Made by a program: the position numbers and the translations under genes. From an uncultured Bacteroidales bacterium (GTDB lineage Bacteria; Bacteroidota; Bacteroidia; Bacteroidales; Paludibacteraceae), in contig CAIWCC010000180.1 in assembly GCA_903911085.1 (NCBI GenBank), positions 1 to 40,933 on the forward strand: DNA of 40,933 bases, given 5' to 3'. Shown here piece by piece: positions 1 to 9,066 of the stretch; the first letter of the stretch is position 1; the number at the start of each line of letters is the position of its first letter. The notes under the pieces were generated by a model. That model made no database searches. It saw only the letters and a program-made list of their open reading frames with translations, and was not told where the DNA came from.

Positions 1-92
1 CAGTAGAAGTCATAATTTAGAATAAATTGTGGTAAATATTCTTCTAAGTTACTGATATTTACTGATATATCAAAATATTTTAAGTGTTATTT

Positions 93-115
93 TGCTGTTA
101 ATCAGCATATTTTTT
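93..115 (+). terminator. short hairpin plus T-run, probably ending an upstream gene
   Basis: TGCTG (93-97) and CAGCA (103-107) flank a five-base loop and are followed by a T-run at 110-115. This looks like a small intrinsic terminator for a gene left of the window. The stem is only 5 bp, so support is moderate. A tandem 10-bp repeat (TTACTGATAT, 49-58 and 59-68) lies just upstream and has no evident role. Confidence 0.4.
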
Positions 116-174
116 AATTGGGTTCTACCCTTAATTCGCATGATATGCTTAAATTGACAAATTAATAAAATATT

Positions 175-642
175 ATGTTACAACGAATTCAGACTTTATA
201 TTTATTAGCAATTGTAATTTTATCTGGAATAACATTTTTTATGCCAGCAGCTGATTTGATAAATCAAACAAATAGTTTACATTATGTAATCGATTTTAAA
301 GGAGTTTATTTATTGCAAACCAAAGGCAGCATCTTTGATTCAAGTGCTTGGGGATTTACTGCTATTGCTGGCATTATTCCGTTTATTTCACTTTACTCAA
401 TATTTCAGTATAAAAATAGAATAAAACAAATTCGATTTTCGGTATTAAACATCTTTTTCATGATTGGTTTTTATATAATTTTATTCATTTATTTATGGTT
501 GGTTGGTCAAAGATTAAATGCCGATTGGACTATTCGTTATACAACATCATTTCCACTTATTTGCTTAATTCTTAATTATTTGGCTATTGGTGCCATTGGT
601 AAAGACGAAAAACTTGTAAAATCTTTAAATAGAGTTAGATAA
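175..642 (+). CDS. DUF4293 family small membrane protein
   Basis: A 155-aa protein with four predicted membrane segments (about residues 7-23, 58-77, 87-110 and 123-142). Its N-terminus (MLQRIQTLYLL) and size match DUF4293, a Bacteroidota family of unknown function. The loop between the first two segments (about 25-55) is the largest soluble part; the C-terminus is short and basic and so likely cytoplasmic. It is a single-gene unit closed by a hairpin terminator at 669-694. Family membership is recognised from sequence; no function can be given. Confidence 0.75.
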   Translation: MLQRIQTLYLLAIVILSGITFFMPAADLINQTNSLHYVIDFKGVYLLQTKGSIFDSSAWGFTAIAGIIPFISLYSIFQYKNRIKQIRFSVLNIFFMIGFYIILFIYLWLVGQRLNADWTIRYTTSFPLICLILNYLAIGAIGKDEKLVKSLNRVR

Positions 643-668
643 ATATCAAATTTGAAATTTATATACAT

Positions 669-694
669 AAACGCTTCGATTATTCGAGGCGTTT
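669..694 (+). terminator. intrinsic terminator after the DUF4293 gene
   Basis: An 11-bp stem (669-679 with 684-694, one T-G pair) around a four-base loop, followed by a T-rich tail (ATTGTTTTCATT). Confidence 0.75.
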
Positions 695-765
695 ATTGTT
701 TTCATTAATTGAACAAAAAATTACTTTCGGCTGTTTAAGCAACATAATGAAATAATATATTTATA

Positions 766-1695
766 ATGAAATCAACTCAACTAATATTATTAATCTGTGT
801 GCTAGCCTTGTTTAATCTGACTGCATGTACTCAAACGAAAAAGAATATGAATTACAATCAACTCACCCCCGAAGAAAAAGCAGTTATTATAAACAAAGGT
901 ACTGAAAGGCCATTTGTTGGAGAGTATGTTGATAATAAAGCAAATGGAACATATATTTGTCGCCAGTGTAATGCTCCATTATACCGTTCGGAAGATAAGT
1001 TTGATTCACATTGTGGCTGGCCAAGTTTTGATGATGAAATTTCAGGGTCTGTAAATCGAACAATTGACGCCGATGGTCGTCGCACAGAGATTACATGCAA
1101 AAAATGTGGTGCACATCTTGGACATGTATTCTTAGGCGAAGGATTTACAAAAAAGGATACTCGTTATTGTGTAAATTCCATTTCAATGAAATTTATTCCT
1201 GCAACTCCAAAAGGGATTGAAAAAGCATATTTTGCTTCGGGTTGTTTTTGGGGAACAGAATATCACTTTATGAAAGCAAAAGGTGTGGTGAAAACTACTG
1301 TTGGTTATATGGGTGGAAATACAACAAATCCATCATACAAAGATGTATGCACAGGTCAAACAGGACATGCTGAAACTACTGAGGTTGAATTTGATAATTC
1401 AAAAACCAACTATGAAGAAATGGTAAAACTATTTTTCGAAACTCACGATTTTACCCAAGTTGGAGGACAAGGACCAGATATTGGGAATCAATATCGGTCA
1501 ATGATTTTTTATACTTCTGCAGAGCAAAAGCTAATTGCCGAAAAATATATTGAAATACTAACTAAAAAAGGATATAAAGTAGCAACAAAATTAGAAAAAG
1601 CTCCAGTATTTTGGAAAGCTGAAGACTATCATCAAGAATATTATGATAAAAAACATGGTTCACCATATTGCCATATTTATCGCAAAATATTTTAA
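766..1695 (+). CDS. msrBA: lipoprotein methionine sulfoxide reductase MsrB-MsrA fusion
   Basis: Reduces both stereoisomers of methionine sulfoxide in oxidised proteins. The N-terminus is a lipoprotein signal with lipobox LTAC (Cys21), so the enzyme is probably tethered in the periplasm or outer membrane; this supports the ATG at 766 over the internal Met28. The MsrB domain (about 30-146) has the zinc pairs C65/C68 and C111/C114 and the catalytic Cys135 in RYCVNS. The MsrA domain (about 152-309) has catalytic Cys160 in GCFWG and ends YCHIYRKIF with a possible resolving Cys302. B-before-A is one of the two known fusion orders. Electrons would have to come from an envelope thiol system not encoded here; the trxB at 33.4 kb is cytoplasmic. 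Enzyme identity is firm; location is inferred from the signal. Confidence 0.93.
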   Translation: MKSTQLILLICVLALFNLTACTQTKKNMNYNQLTPEEKAVIINKGTERPFVGEYVDNKANGTYICRQCNAPLYRSEDKFDSHCGWPSFDDEISGSVNRTIDADGRRTEITCKKCGAHLGHVFLGEGFTKKDTRYCVNSISMKFIPATPKGIEKAYFASGCFWGTEYHFMKAKGVVKTTVGYMGGNTTNPSYKDVCTGQTGHAETTEVEFDNSKTNYEEMVKLFFETHDFTQVGGQGPDIGNQYRSMIFYTSAEQKLIAEKYIEILTKKGYKVATKLEKAPVFWKAEDYHQEYYDKKHGSPYCHIYRKIF

Positions 1696-1710
1696 ATGTT
1701 ACCAATTATC

Positions 1711-1740
1711 AAAATGATTAATTTTAATTAATCATTTTTT
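1711..1740. terminator. AT-rich terminator between convergent msrBA and ccsBA
   Basis: A 12-bp inverted repeat (1711-1722 with 1727-1738) with a four-base loop and a T-run on the plus strand. It overlaps the stop codon of the minus-strand ccsBA gene. The stem is almost all A-T, so confidence is moderate. Confidence 0.5.
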
Positions 1741-4700
1741 ATTCGATTTGTATGCCCAAGCTACCAACACAATAATACTAGCTATAGCAATATAAACTCC
1801 AAATGGAATTGGAGGCGGTGTGCCTTGTGCATACGAATGCATTCCCGAAAGATAATAATTAACACCAAAAAATGTCATTATTATGGTGCTAAAACCTATT
1901 AATGCTAAGCTACTTAATACAAATTGATTGTTTGCCATAGGAACGTTTCGCAAATGAAGAATAGCTGAGTAAACTAAAATACTTACCAATGCCCATGTTT
2001 CTTTTGGATCCCAGCCCCAATATCGTCCCCACGATTCGTTAGCCCAAACACCACCTATAAAACAACCAATAGTTAATAAAAGAAGTCCTACTATTAATGC
2101 TAATTCGATAATATAGCTTATCTCTTGAATACTAATTTTCAAACGAAGATAATTTTTTTCGTTACGTGCAATCATTAATATAAGATTTAGCATTCCTAAT
2201 AATGCGCCCATTGCTAAGAAACCGTAACTTGAAGTGATTATGGCTACATGAATTATTAACCAATAAGACTTTAGAACAGGAACTAAAGGGGTTATTTCGG
2301 GATTCATCCAGCTCATTCCAGCTACAAATAATGCAATACCCGACAGAATTCCTGTAACAGCTAAACTTATAGGCGATTTTCGTGCAAATAATAAACCTGA
2401 GAGTGCTGATGCCCATCCAACGAAAAGCATGGTCTCATATCCATTACTCCAAGGAGCATGATCTGAAATATACCATCTAATTGCCAATCCAGACGTGTAG
2501 GCAGCAAATGCAATAATAAATGGATAAATTGCAAAATTTAATTGTTTTTCAAATCCCGATTTTACTTGAAATATTTCCATTAAATACAATAAAAGTAATA
2601 CGAAACCAATTATAGAATATATAATTGATAATTTTCCAAAAATATTGATATTATTATATATTATTTCAAGATCAATTTTATTTTTTGATGGTAAATTATT
2701 GCCACCATTCATTAATTGATAACTTTTAATCCTATATAAAGATTTGTCAGCTTCAATCCAATTTCCAGAACTCATAGCTTCATTAGCATTTTTAAAGTAA
2801 TTTGCTAATAATACTTCTGGGGAATTATTTGTAATAATTTTATTATTCTGAGGAGTATTTGTTTTACTCATTATTGCATTTATTTGCTCTTCAGTCATTC
2901 CACCCATACCCGGAGGTGGTGTCATTCCTGACATTCCACTTTGAAGTGAAGAATTTTCCATATTACTCATTTTTCCAGCAGGACAAAAATTTGCATTTTC
3001 AGCATTTGGTTCGCTAGGTTTTGCTGTTATCCATTTTCCAGTTGATTGACCTGGTATTGGAAAAATTGCTAACATATTATTTGAGAAAATTTGATAACAA
3101 ATATTTACTCTTTCATCAAGGTTTACAATTTCTTTGTCATATTTATTATGAGTGGCTTGTTCTTTTTGGTATGTTTTTTCTACTAAATCTTTCAATCTAT
3201 ATACCCCGCCATTGTCATAATCAAAAAGTTGATTGAAGGAAATATAATCATTAATTGCACCTACTTCTTTTGCTAATTGAGCATTTCCTACTTTTATTAT
3301 TTGTTCATTTTGCCATTTTGATGGATTTATACTCATTTCAAGTAAAATTTCAACTGATGACATATCGTTGAAAGTAGTTTTTTTTGTAATTTTTCGAATC
3401 ACATCTGAAGCAAAAGTGTTGAAAGGTTCAATTCTTCCTTGCGCTTCATCTTGTATCATTAAGCTATTCAGCGATTTAATATGATTTTCTTTGCTTTCAT
3501 TGTTTTCATTTGCAAAAAGTGAAATCGTTGAAAAAATTATACCTATAAGTAGAATTGTTTTGTTCATCTTTCTATTTTTTTGTAATTCGTTACTCAATTT
3601 AAGTACAGTTCTAAATCGACTTTCTTTATTGAATAGCGTTAATATCATCCCAAGCATCATTAAAAAGTAACCAATATAAGTTATCATAGTTCCCCAATAA
3701 TCGTTATTGACCGATAAAACTGTGCCGTTTTCATCTTGATCATAAGACGACTGAAAAAATCTATATCCGCGGTAATTTAAAATATTATTCATATAAATTC
3801 TAAATGGACGTTCTGTATTATTTTCCATATCATTAACAGTGATTTCGCTTGCATATGATGAAGGGCTATTTGAACCAGCATATCTTTCGAGTTGAAAATC
3901 ACGTAAAGTAATGCTAAAAGGTAATTTTTTTGACATCATACCATAAGACAAATAAATTTTCAAATCACCAATTTTGCTGCTTACAGGTTGTGAAATTCCA
4001 TTTTCGGTACATATTACATTAATATCTTTGTATATGCTACCATCCGTAATTTTAAAAACGATAGCATTTTTACCCTTTAATATAACACCTGAGTTTTTCA
4101 TTTCAGGAGTGATTTGTGTTAGATTCTTTTTCGCTTTTGTCATGAATGTTTTCATCACAAATATCACATTATTAGCTTTGTATATTGTTTTTGATATAGT
4201 CGGGTAGGAGATGCCTGGTTGTAAAATGACCTCTTTTTTATCCATCATACCCATTTGAGCTAATGGTACAGACGACTTAAAAAATAATTGATTATCAACT
4301 AAGTTAAAATTAATGTCAGCATTATTAGTTGTATCTCCAAAGGAAAAGGATAATTCATCAAACTTATTTGCTTCTCCATTCTGTAAAACAAAATCCATTC
4401 CTTGGTTTTTGTCGTTCATTACAAATAATGATAATGCAGATTCACCTTGTTCATCGGGTACAATAGTTTCTATTGCATTGGGTACAAATTGCTCATATTC
4501 AACACTAATTGTTTTATTATCAATATTAATATTTTCTAAAAATGAATTTGCACCATTTTCCGAAAAATTCGCTTCAAATGTTTTTTCATTTTTTTTATTT
4601 TCATATTCTAAAGCAATTCCTACAGACGTTTTATCCGATGAAATTTCATTCGATGTCTCGCCCTCCCGAATATGCATCATGCCTTCAGACCCATAATATC

Positions 4701-4986
4701 TTGTAATTCCAGCTCCTACAAGTATTAAAATAAATGCTAAGTGAAATAATAAAACACTAAACTTTCGCTTGTTGACAATCTGATAACGAAATACACTGCC
4801 TATTAAATTGATAACCAACATAAATAATAAAATCTCGAACCATTTAGCATTGTAAATTATTTCTCTGGCTTGTTCTGTACCCGAATTATTCTCGATAAAA
4901 GTAGCAGAAGCAATACTTAAACCAAAAATAATTAACAATACGACTGTGCTTAACATCGAAAAAAGAATATTGTTTAGTTTTTTCAT
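1732..4986 (-). CDS. ccsBA: fused cytochrome c biogenesis protein (ResB/CcsB + CcsA)
   Basis: System II cytochrome c synthase, which exports heme and attaches it to CxxCH apocytochromes outside the membrane. The 1084-aa protein has a ResB-like part (about 1-460; membrane segments near 8-28, 50-66, 76-95 and 430-452) with a large periplasmic domain, and a CcsA part (about 780-1084) with the tryptophan-rich WWD motif WGRYWGWDPKETW (986-998). The histidines fall in the order known from CcsBA: His82 and His1011 in membrane segments, His913 and His1050 outside them flanking the WWD motif. Between the halves lies another periplasmic domain (about 495-780) preceded by a signal-like segment at Met474, and a Met/Gly/Pro-rich stretch at 671-698. 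No cytochrome c gene is nearby. The radical SAM gene upstream is 93 bases away and may be co-transcribed. Confidence 0.9.
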   Translation of the reverse strand: MKKLNNILFSMLSTVVLLIIFGLSIASATFIENNSGTEQAREIIYNAKWFEILLFMLVINLIGSVFRYQIVNKRKFSVLLFHLAFILILVGAGITRYYGSEGMMHIREGETSNEISSDKTSVGIALEYENKKNEKTFEANFSENGANSFLENINIDNKTISVEYEQFVPNAIETIVPDEQGESALSLFVMNDKNQGMDFVLQNGEANKFDELSFSFGDTTNNADINFNLVDNQLFFKSSVPLAQMGMMDKKEVILQPGISYPTISKTIYKANNVIFVMKTFMTKAKKNLTQITPEMKNSGVILKGKNAIVFKITDGSIYKDINVICTENGISQPVSSKIGDLKIYLSYGMMSKKLPFSITLRDFQLERYAGSNSPSSYASEITVNDMENNTERPFRIYMNNILNYRGYRFFQSSYDQDENGTVLSVNNDYWGTMITYIGYFLMMLGMILTLFNKESRFRTVLKLSNELQKNRKMNKTILLIGIIFSTISLFANENNESKENHIKSLNSLMIQDEAQGRIEPFNTFASDVIRKITKKTTFNDMSSVEILLEMSINPSKWQNEQIIKVGNAQLAKEVGAINDYISFNQLFDYDNGGVYRLKDLVEKTYQKEQATHNKYDKEIVNLDERVNICYQIFSNNMLAIFPIPGQSTGKWITAKPSEPNAENANFCPAGKMSNMENSSLQSGMSGMTPPPGMGGMTEEQINAIMSKTNTPQNNKIITNNSPEVLLANYFKNANEAMSSGNWIEADKSLYRIKSYQLMNGGNNLPSKNKIDLEIIYNNINIFGKLSIIYSIIGFVLLLLYLMEIFQVKSGFEKQLNFAIYPFIIAFAAYTSGLAIRWYISDHAPWSNGYETMLFVGWASALSGLLFARKSPISLAVTGILSGIALFVAGMSWMNPEITPLVPVLKSYWLIIHVAIITSSYGFLAMGALLGMLNLILMIARNEKNYLRLKISIQEISYIIELALIVGLLLLTIGCFIGGVWANESWGRYWGWDPKETWALVSILVYSAILHLRNVPMANNQFVLSSLALIGFSTIIMTFFGVNYYLSGMHSYAQGTPPPIPFGVYIAIASIIVLVAWAYKSNKK

Positions 4987-5079
4987 AAAACCTATTTTAT
5001 TATGTTTATAAACAAATTAGAGTATATATTTAGATATAATATATAACTAATTATAAGACATTTTATTATGCAATTATTA

Positions 5080-5994
5080 TTAATACTTTTTCCCTTGCCA
5101 TGTATCTCTTTCCACTAATCTTTTTTCAAGTTTTGCTGTAAATTCATAGTTTTTTAGACCCCACTCTGGAGCTATTAACAATTTTGGGGGAGACTGTGAT
5201 ACAAAACGCTCAATAGCTATTTCAGGCCTTAAAAGTTCCAAAAAGTCAATGGCTAAATCGATATATTCATCAGCAGAATAAAGCTTAAACCAATCGGGAT
5301 ACTCAGTAAATTGTACTGCCATTTTAGTTCCATGAACCAATTGTAACTGATGCATTTTAAGAGATGTAAGAGGCAATTCGGAAAGTTTTTTTGCGTGAGA
5401 TAGTATGGTTGCTCTACTTTCGTTTGGTAAACCTAAAATTATATGACCTGAAGTATTAATACCACGATTAGCAGTTTCGAAAATTGCATTCTTGGCACAT
5501 TCAAAGTTATGTCCACGATTTATTAATTCTAGCGTTTCATCGTTAGTTGATTCAATGCCATATTCAATCATTATATAATAATTTCTAGCTAAATCGGCAA
5601 AATAATCTAGTAATTCATTGTTTACGCAATCGGGGCGAGTGCCAACTACAATTCCTACTACATTAGGAAATGAGAGAGCTTGTTCATAGATAGCTTTTAG
5701 ATTTTCAAAAGTATCGTAAGTATTTGTGTATGATTGAAAATATGCTAGATATAACTGGGATGAATATTTGTGTTGAAAAAATGCAATACCTTCTTCAATT
5801 TGTTGACTAACACTTTTAGATGGTTTACAATATTCAGGACTAAATGTCTGATTATTACAATACGTACAACCTCCAATACCTTTATTACCATCCCTATTGG
5901 GACAAGTAAAACCAGCATTAATTGTAATCTTTTGCACTCTATCAGCAAATTCAGCTTTGAGTTTTTGATTATAGTTGAGGTAGCGAGATTTCAT
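5080..5994 (-). CDS. TIGR01212/YhcC-family radical SAM protein
   Basis: A 304-aa radical S-adenosylmethionine protein. Cys31, Cys43 and Cys46 (CPNRDGNKGIGGCTYC) form the C-x11-C-x2-C cluster motif of the YhcC/YtqA (TIGR01212) group instead of the usual CxxxCxxC. Later family features are visible: GTRPDC (about 138-143), EYGIES and GHIILGLPNE. Length agrees with E. coli YhcC. The reaction is not known to me with confidence, so no substrate is assigned. It is transcribed toward ccsBA with a 93-base gap. Confidence 0.88.
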   Translation of the reverse strand: MKSRYLNYNQKLKAEFADRVQKITINAGFTCPNRDGNKGIGGCTYCNNQTFSPEYCKPSKSVSQQIEEGIAFFQHKYSSQLYLAYFQSYTNTYDTFENLKAIYEQALSFPNVVGIVVGTRPDCVNNELLDYFADLARNYYIMIEYGIESTNDETLELINRGHNFECAKNAIFETANRGINTSGHIILGLPNESRATILSHAKKLSELPLTSLKMHQLQLVHGTKMAVQFTEYPDWFKLYSADEYIDLAIDFLELLRPEIAIERFVSQSPPKLLIAPEWGLKNYEFTAKLEKRLVERDTWQGKKY

Positions 5995-6152
5995 TTTTGA
6001 TTATTGGACCATTCTAAATTAGAATTTTAGTCCTATTTTCACTTAATCTATATGTATTTTAAATTTAAAAATAATCTTCAAATTACTATAAACATTGTTT
6101 ATTCTATTGGATTACAAAACTTAAATAATAGGCTATTGTGTTGTAAATGTTA

Positions 6153-6803
6153 TTATTCGAATATTAATTCCCCAAAAAACTCAGGTCGATGAAAATCTGG
6201 AGTTTCAGTTTTGATTGGGCTCCAACTTACAAAATGAGGAGAGTCAGTTCCATCAGCGCATTTATAAAAATTACCTAGTAATTTTTCAGGCAAATTATCA
6301 GGATCTAAACCAATTATTGAAAATGGGATTTCAACGGTTAATTCCCATTCAAACATCCCTTCAAGTTCTTTAAACGCTCGACGACCTATTGAAGGAAATC
6401 TTTTAATTTTAGCTAAAGTATCTATTGAAAGGTGTTTAACATCCTCAGTTCTCGATTTCCTTTTAGCAGCTTGACAAGTTCCAATGCAGTTAAATTCAAA
6501 ATTATAATAATATTCACTTTCAGGAGTTTTACAAAAAAATTCAACGCAACTATCTTCATATACAGGCTCTTGATCATTGGAATATATCGCGCGAAGCATA
6601 GTTCCACGAACAGAATATTTAATAAAAATACTTTTGCTTGACCTTGCAATATTAAACAAAGTAATTGGCCTATATGGATATTTTTTTACCCAATTAATAC
6701 TTTCAACCAAATCGGATTGTCCAAAACCATCTAGAATTTTAGATGCCATTTCTAAGTCTATATCATTAAAGTCTTTATTATATTGAATTGCTATTCGTTT
6801 CAT
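6153..6803 (-). CDS. CBM9-like (carbohydrate-binding family 9-like) protein
   Basis: A 216-aa protein without a signal peptide. The central segment (DSCVEFFCK, then an aromatic-rich YYNFEFNCIGT) and the C-terminal block (PHFVSWSPI ... PDFHRPEFFGEL) match the CBM9-like beta-sandwich proteins common in Bacteroidota. In other proteins this fold binds sugar chain ends; here it stands alone with no catalytic domain, so whether it binds sugar is open. It lies 158 bases upstream of the radical SAM gene on the same strand; I see no recognisable promoter box directly before it. Confidence 0.7.
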   Translation of the reverse strand: MKRIAIQYNKDFNDIDLEMASKILDGFGQSDLVESINWVKKYPYRPITLFNIARSSKSIFIKYSVRGTMLRAIYSNDQEPVYEDSCVEFFCKTPESEYYYNFEFNCIGTCQAAKRKSRTEDVKHLSIDTLAKIKRFPSIGRRAFKELEGMFEWELTVEIPFSIIGLDPDNLPEKLLGNFYKCADGTDSPHFVSWSPIKTETPDFHRPEFFGELIFE

Positions 6804-6970
6804 TATTAAATATGAATTTTAATTGTTTGCAATATTAGTTATAAATTCTGATTCTGTGAAATTATTTTTGCCTAATTTTATTTATTTTAAAATTTCAAAA
6901 TCACATCAATCATTTATTTTTAATTAGACAATTAATAATTCAAAAGGTTTAATGTCTTTAGAATCTAAAA

Positions 6971-7006
6971 AAAGGACAAATCATTTATATTATTGATTTG
7001 TCCTTT
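6971..7006 (-). terminator. terminator of the nitronate monooxygenase-like gene
   Basis: A perfect 13-bp inverted repeat (6971-6983 with 6994-7006) around a 10-base loop. Read on the minus strand it is followed by a run of seven T, about 27 bases past the stop of the upstream minus-strand gene. It would separate that gene from the CBM9-like gene. Confidence 0.8.
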
Positions 7007-7032
7007 AATTTCTTTATTTCAAAATGCTCATT

Positions 7033-8124
7033 TTAAACTATTGCAAGTTTTTCAGATTTGTTATAGCCTACAATTAAATCATCTATTATTTCTTTTACAG
7101 ATGATATTTTTGTAGCCAAATAAGCATTACTACCTGCAAAAGCATATCCTTTGTCCATTTGACCTTTATATGCATTATATAGTGTCAAAATTATACAATA
7201 GGGCACTTTTGTGTAGTCGCAAGTATGAAGACAATTATAGGGACAAGATTTTGGTCTGGTTTCACCCATTTTTACTTTTTCCAAAAATTCACCCTTTAGT
7301 GCACGACCAGGCATTCCCACAGGACTTTGAATGATTTCAACATCATTTTTGCTAGCATTAATGTAGGTTTGTTTGAATTTAATATCTGCATCGCATTCGT
7401 TGGTAGTAACAAATCGACTTGAAATTTGAACTCCTTTAGCACCTAATTGCATGATGTTATACATGTCTTCTCCAGTATAAATACCACCAGCAGCTATAAC
7501 AGGAATTTCTTGATTGTATTTTTCTTCAAAAATTGCGACTTCTTTTACTACTTCAGGAATCAATTTTTGTATAGAAAAATTTTCATCTTCAATTTGATTT
7601 GCTTTAAAACCTAGATGACCACCAGCTTTTGGACCTTCAACTACCACTAAATCTGGCAAATAGTCGTAAAGAGTTTTCCACTTTTCACAAATTATTCTTG
7701 CAGCTCTAGCCGATGAAACTATTGGAACTAATTTGGTAGTACAATCTGGAGTAATGTATTTTGGTAAATCCATTGGAAGCCCAGCACCTGCAAATATTAT
7801 ATCAACCTTTTCAGCAATAGCAGTTTTAACCATATCACCAAAATTTGTTAGCGCCATCATAATATTAACGCCAATAATACCTGTTGTTTTTTCTCGTGCT
7901 TTTTTTATTTCTTCCCTCAAACCAATTTTACAAGCTTCCATATAGTCTTTTGTCGCATGGCGATAAATAAGACCAAGACCTGCACAAGAAATAACGCCTA
8001 CACCACCTTCATTTGCAACAGCCGACGCTAAACTAGACATGGAAATTCCAACGCCCATACCTCCTTGAATTATAGGTAAGCGTGCTGTAAGATTTCCGAT
8101 TTTTAAATTATTCATTTTGCACAT
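7033..8124 (-). CDS. nitronate monooxygenase / FabK-like flavoprotein
   Basis: A 363-aa FMN-binding TIM barrel of the 2-nitropropane dioxygenase family, which includes nitronate monooxygenases and FabK enoyl reductases. Visible signatures: PIIQGGMGVGIS near the N-terminus, EGPKAGGHLGF (164-173) with the family's active-site His170, and the phosphate-binding loop AAGGIYTGEDM with LGAKGVQISSRF (211-238). After the barrel a Cys-rich stretch (C294, C298, C302, C310) precedes a helical tail. No fatty-acid genes lie nearby, so NMO or a related activity is more likely than FabK, but the substrate is unproven. Met1 at 8124 and Met4 at 8115 are both possible starts; a promoter box at 8141-8148 leaves only a short leader to the first. 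Confidence 0.82.
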   Translation of the reverse strand: MCKMNNLKIGNLTARLPIIQGGMGVGISMSSLASAVANEGGVGVISCAGLGLIYRHATKDYMEACKIGLREEIKKAREKTTGIIGVNIMMALTNFGDMVKTAIAEKVDIIFAGAGLPMDLPKYITPDCTTKLVPIVSSARAARIICEKWKTLYDYLPDLVVVEGPKAGGHLGFKANQIEDENFSIQKLIPEVVKEVAIFEEKYNQEIPVIAAGGIYTGEDMYNIMQLGAKGVQISSRFVTTNECDADIKFKQTYINASKNDVEIIQSPVGMPGRALKGEFLEKVKMGETRPKSCPYNCLHTCDYTKVPYCIILTLYNAYKGQMDKGYAFAGSNAYLATKISSVKEIIDDLIVGYNKSEKLAIV

Positions 8125-8140
8125 TTAAACGATTAGTGTG

Positions 8141-8148
8141 CAAAAGTA
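8141..8148 (-). promoter_or_regulatory. -7 promoter box of the nitronate monooxygenase-like gene
   Basis: The plus-strand octamer CAAAAGTA reads TACTTTTG on the minus strand and matches TAnnTTTG. The first start codon is only about 17 bases downstream, which implies a very short leader. Confidence 0.6.
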
Positions 8149-8355
8149 CACATTTTTAGCTGAATAACACACAGTCTTACAGCAAAAAATCATCATTTAA
8201 CACAATTATAAAGGAAATATTGCATTGTTTGTTGTTTTTTATGATTCATTAATCAGTTATTTAATCAATAATTATATAATTAGTAATGAGTAATTTAATG
8301 GAAATTACATATTGAAAACAATTATTATTCTAATAAAAAATGACTCAAAAAAAAG

Positions 8356-8386
8356 TTGCTGTTTTGGAGTATAAATAGTACCTTTG
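8356..8386 (+). promoter_or_regulatory. Bacteroidota-type promoter of the exonuclease gene
   Basis: TTG at 8356-8358 and TACCTTTG at 8379-8386 are separated by 20 bases, the arrangement of the -33/-7 promoter of this phylum. The start codon follows 43 bases after the -7 box. Confidence 0.7.
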
Positions 8387-8429
8387 ACCAACAATAATTA
8401 TCGTAAAAAACCTTATATTTTACAGGAAA

Positions 8430-8978
8430 ATGAATTTTACTGCAATTGATTTCGAAACAGCTCATGCCAATTATCCATGTGAAATTGGGCTTTCTAAAGT
8501 CGAAAATGGGCAAATAATTGATTCAAAATCATGGTTAATTAAACCTGCTTGTTTTCCGTATATGAACCCATGGAACCAGCGAGTTCATGGTATCTCAAAT
8601 TCACATCTTGTAAATGCTATAAATTTTGATGAGTTGTGGAGTGAACTAAAACCTTGGTTTGATGATAGTACATTGGTTGCGCATAATGCAGCGTTTGATA
8701 TGAGAGTTTTACGTGCGGCGTTAGCACATTATGATTTGGCTATTCCTAATGCCGAGTATTTTTGTAGTGTGAGTCTTTCCAAAAAAGTTTGGAAAAATTT
8801 ACCAAGTCATTCATTAGGCGTTGTGTGTGAATATCATAACATTAAATTCCGACACCATCGTGCTGGTGATGATGCTGAAGCTTGTGCAAAAATTGCAATA
8901 AAAGCATTTGAAACTGTACAAGCAAATAGCTTGGAAGACGGTTTGAAAAAAAATGGAATTATATTAAAAAAACTATAG
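8430..8978 (+). CDS. DEDDh 3'-5' exonuclease (DnaQ-like)
   Basis: A 182-aa single-domain 3'-5' exonuclease. The metal-binding acidic residues are visible: Asp7 and Glu9 in IDFET, Asp90 in HNAAFD, and His143 with Asp148 in HHRAGDD, making it a DEDDh enzyme like the DNA polymerase III epsilon subunit. No polymerase or other domain is attached. Such proteins act in proofreading, repair or RNA trimming; the sequence does not say which. It has its own promoter upstream and lies 88 bases before the ABC-F gene. Confidence 0.85.
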   Translation: MNFTAIDFETAHANYPCEIGLSKVENGQIIDSKSWLIKPACFPYMNPWNQRVHGISNSHLVNAINFDELWSELKPWFDDSTLVAHNAAFDMRVLRAALAHYDLAIPNAEYFCSVSLSKKVWKNLPSHSLGVVCEYHNIKFRHHRAGDDAEACAKIAIKAFETVQANSLEDGLKKNGIILKKL

Positions 8979-9066
8979 TGTTTTAATATTTTATTCATTT
9001 ATCAAAAAATAAACAAATAAACATATTTAGTTTTATCATTAATAAGTATTTAATTATTAGTTATTT

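Larger units (their letters stand above)
8125..8429. other. divergent intergenic region
   Basis: A 305-base AT-rich spacer between divergent genes. It holds a minus-strand -7 box near its left end (8141-8148) and a plus-strand promoter near its right end (8356-8386). The roughly 200 bases between contain no open frame of note, only short AT palindromes such as AATTATATAATT. Confidence 0.6.

Noticed and set aside
4313-4696. 127-codon open frame on the strand opposite ccsBA
   Set aside because: It lies wholly inside the well-supported ccsBA gene, lacks family resemblance and has no promoter; it is a shadow of the real reading frame.
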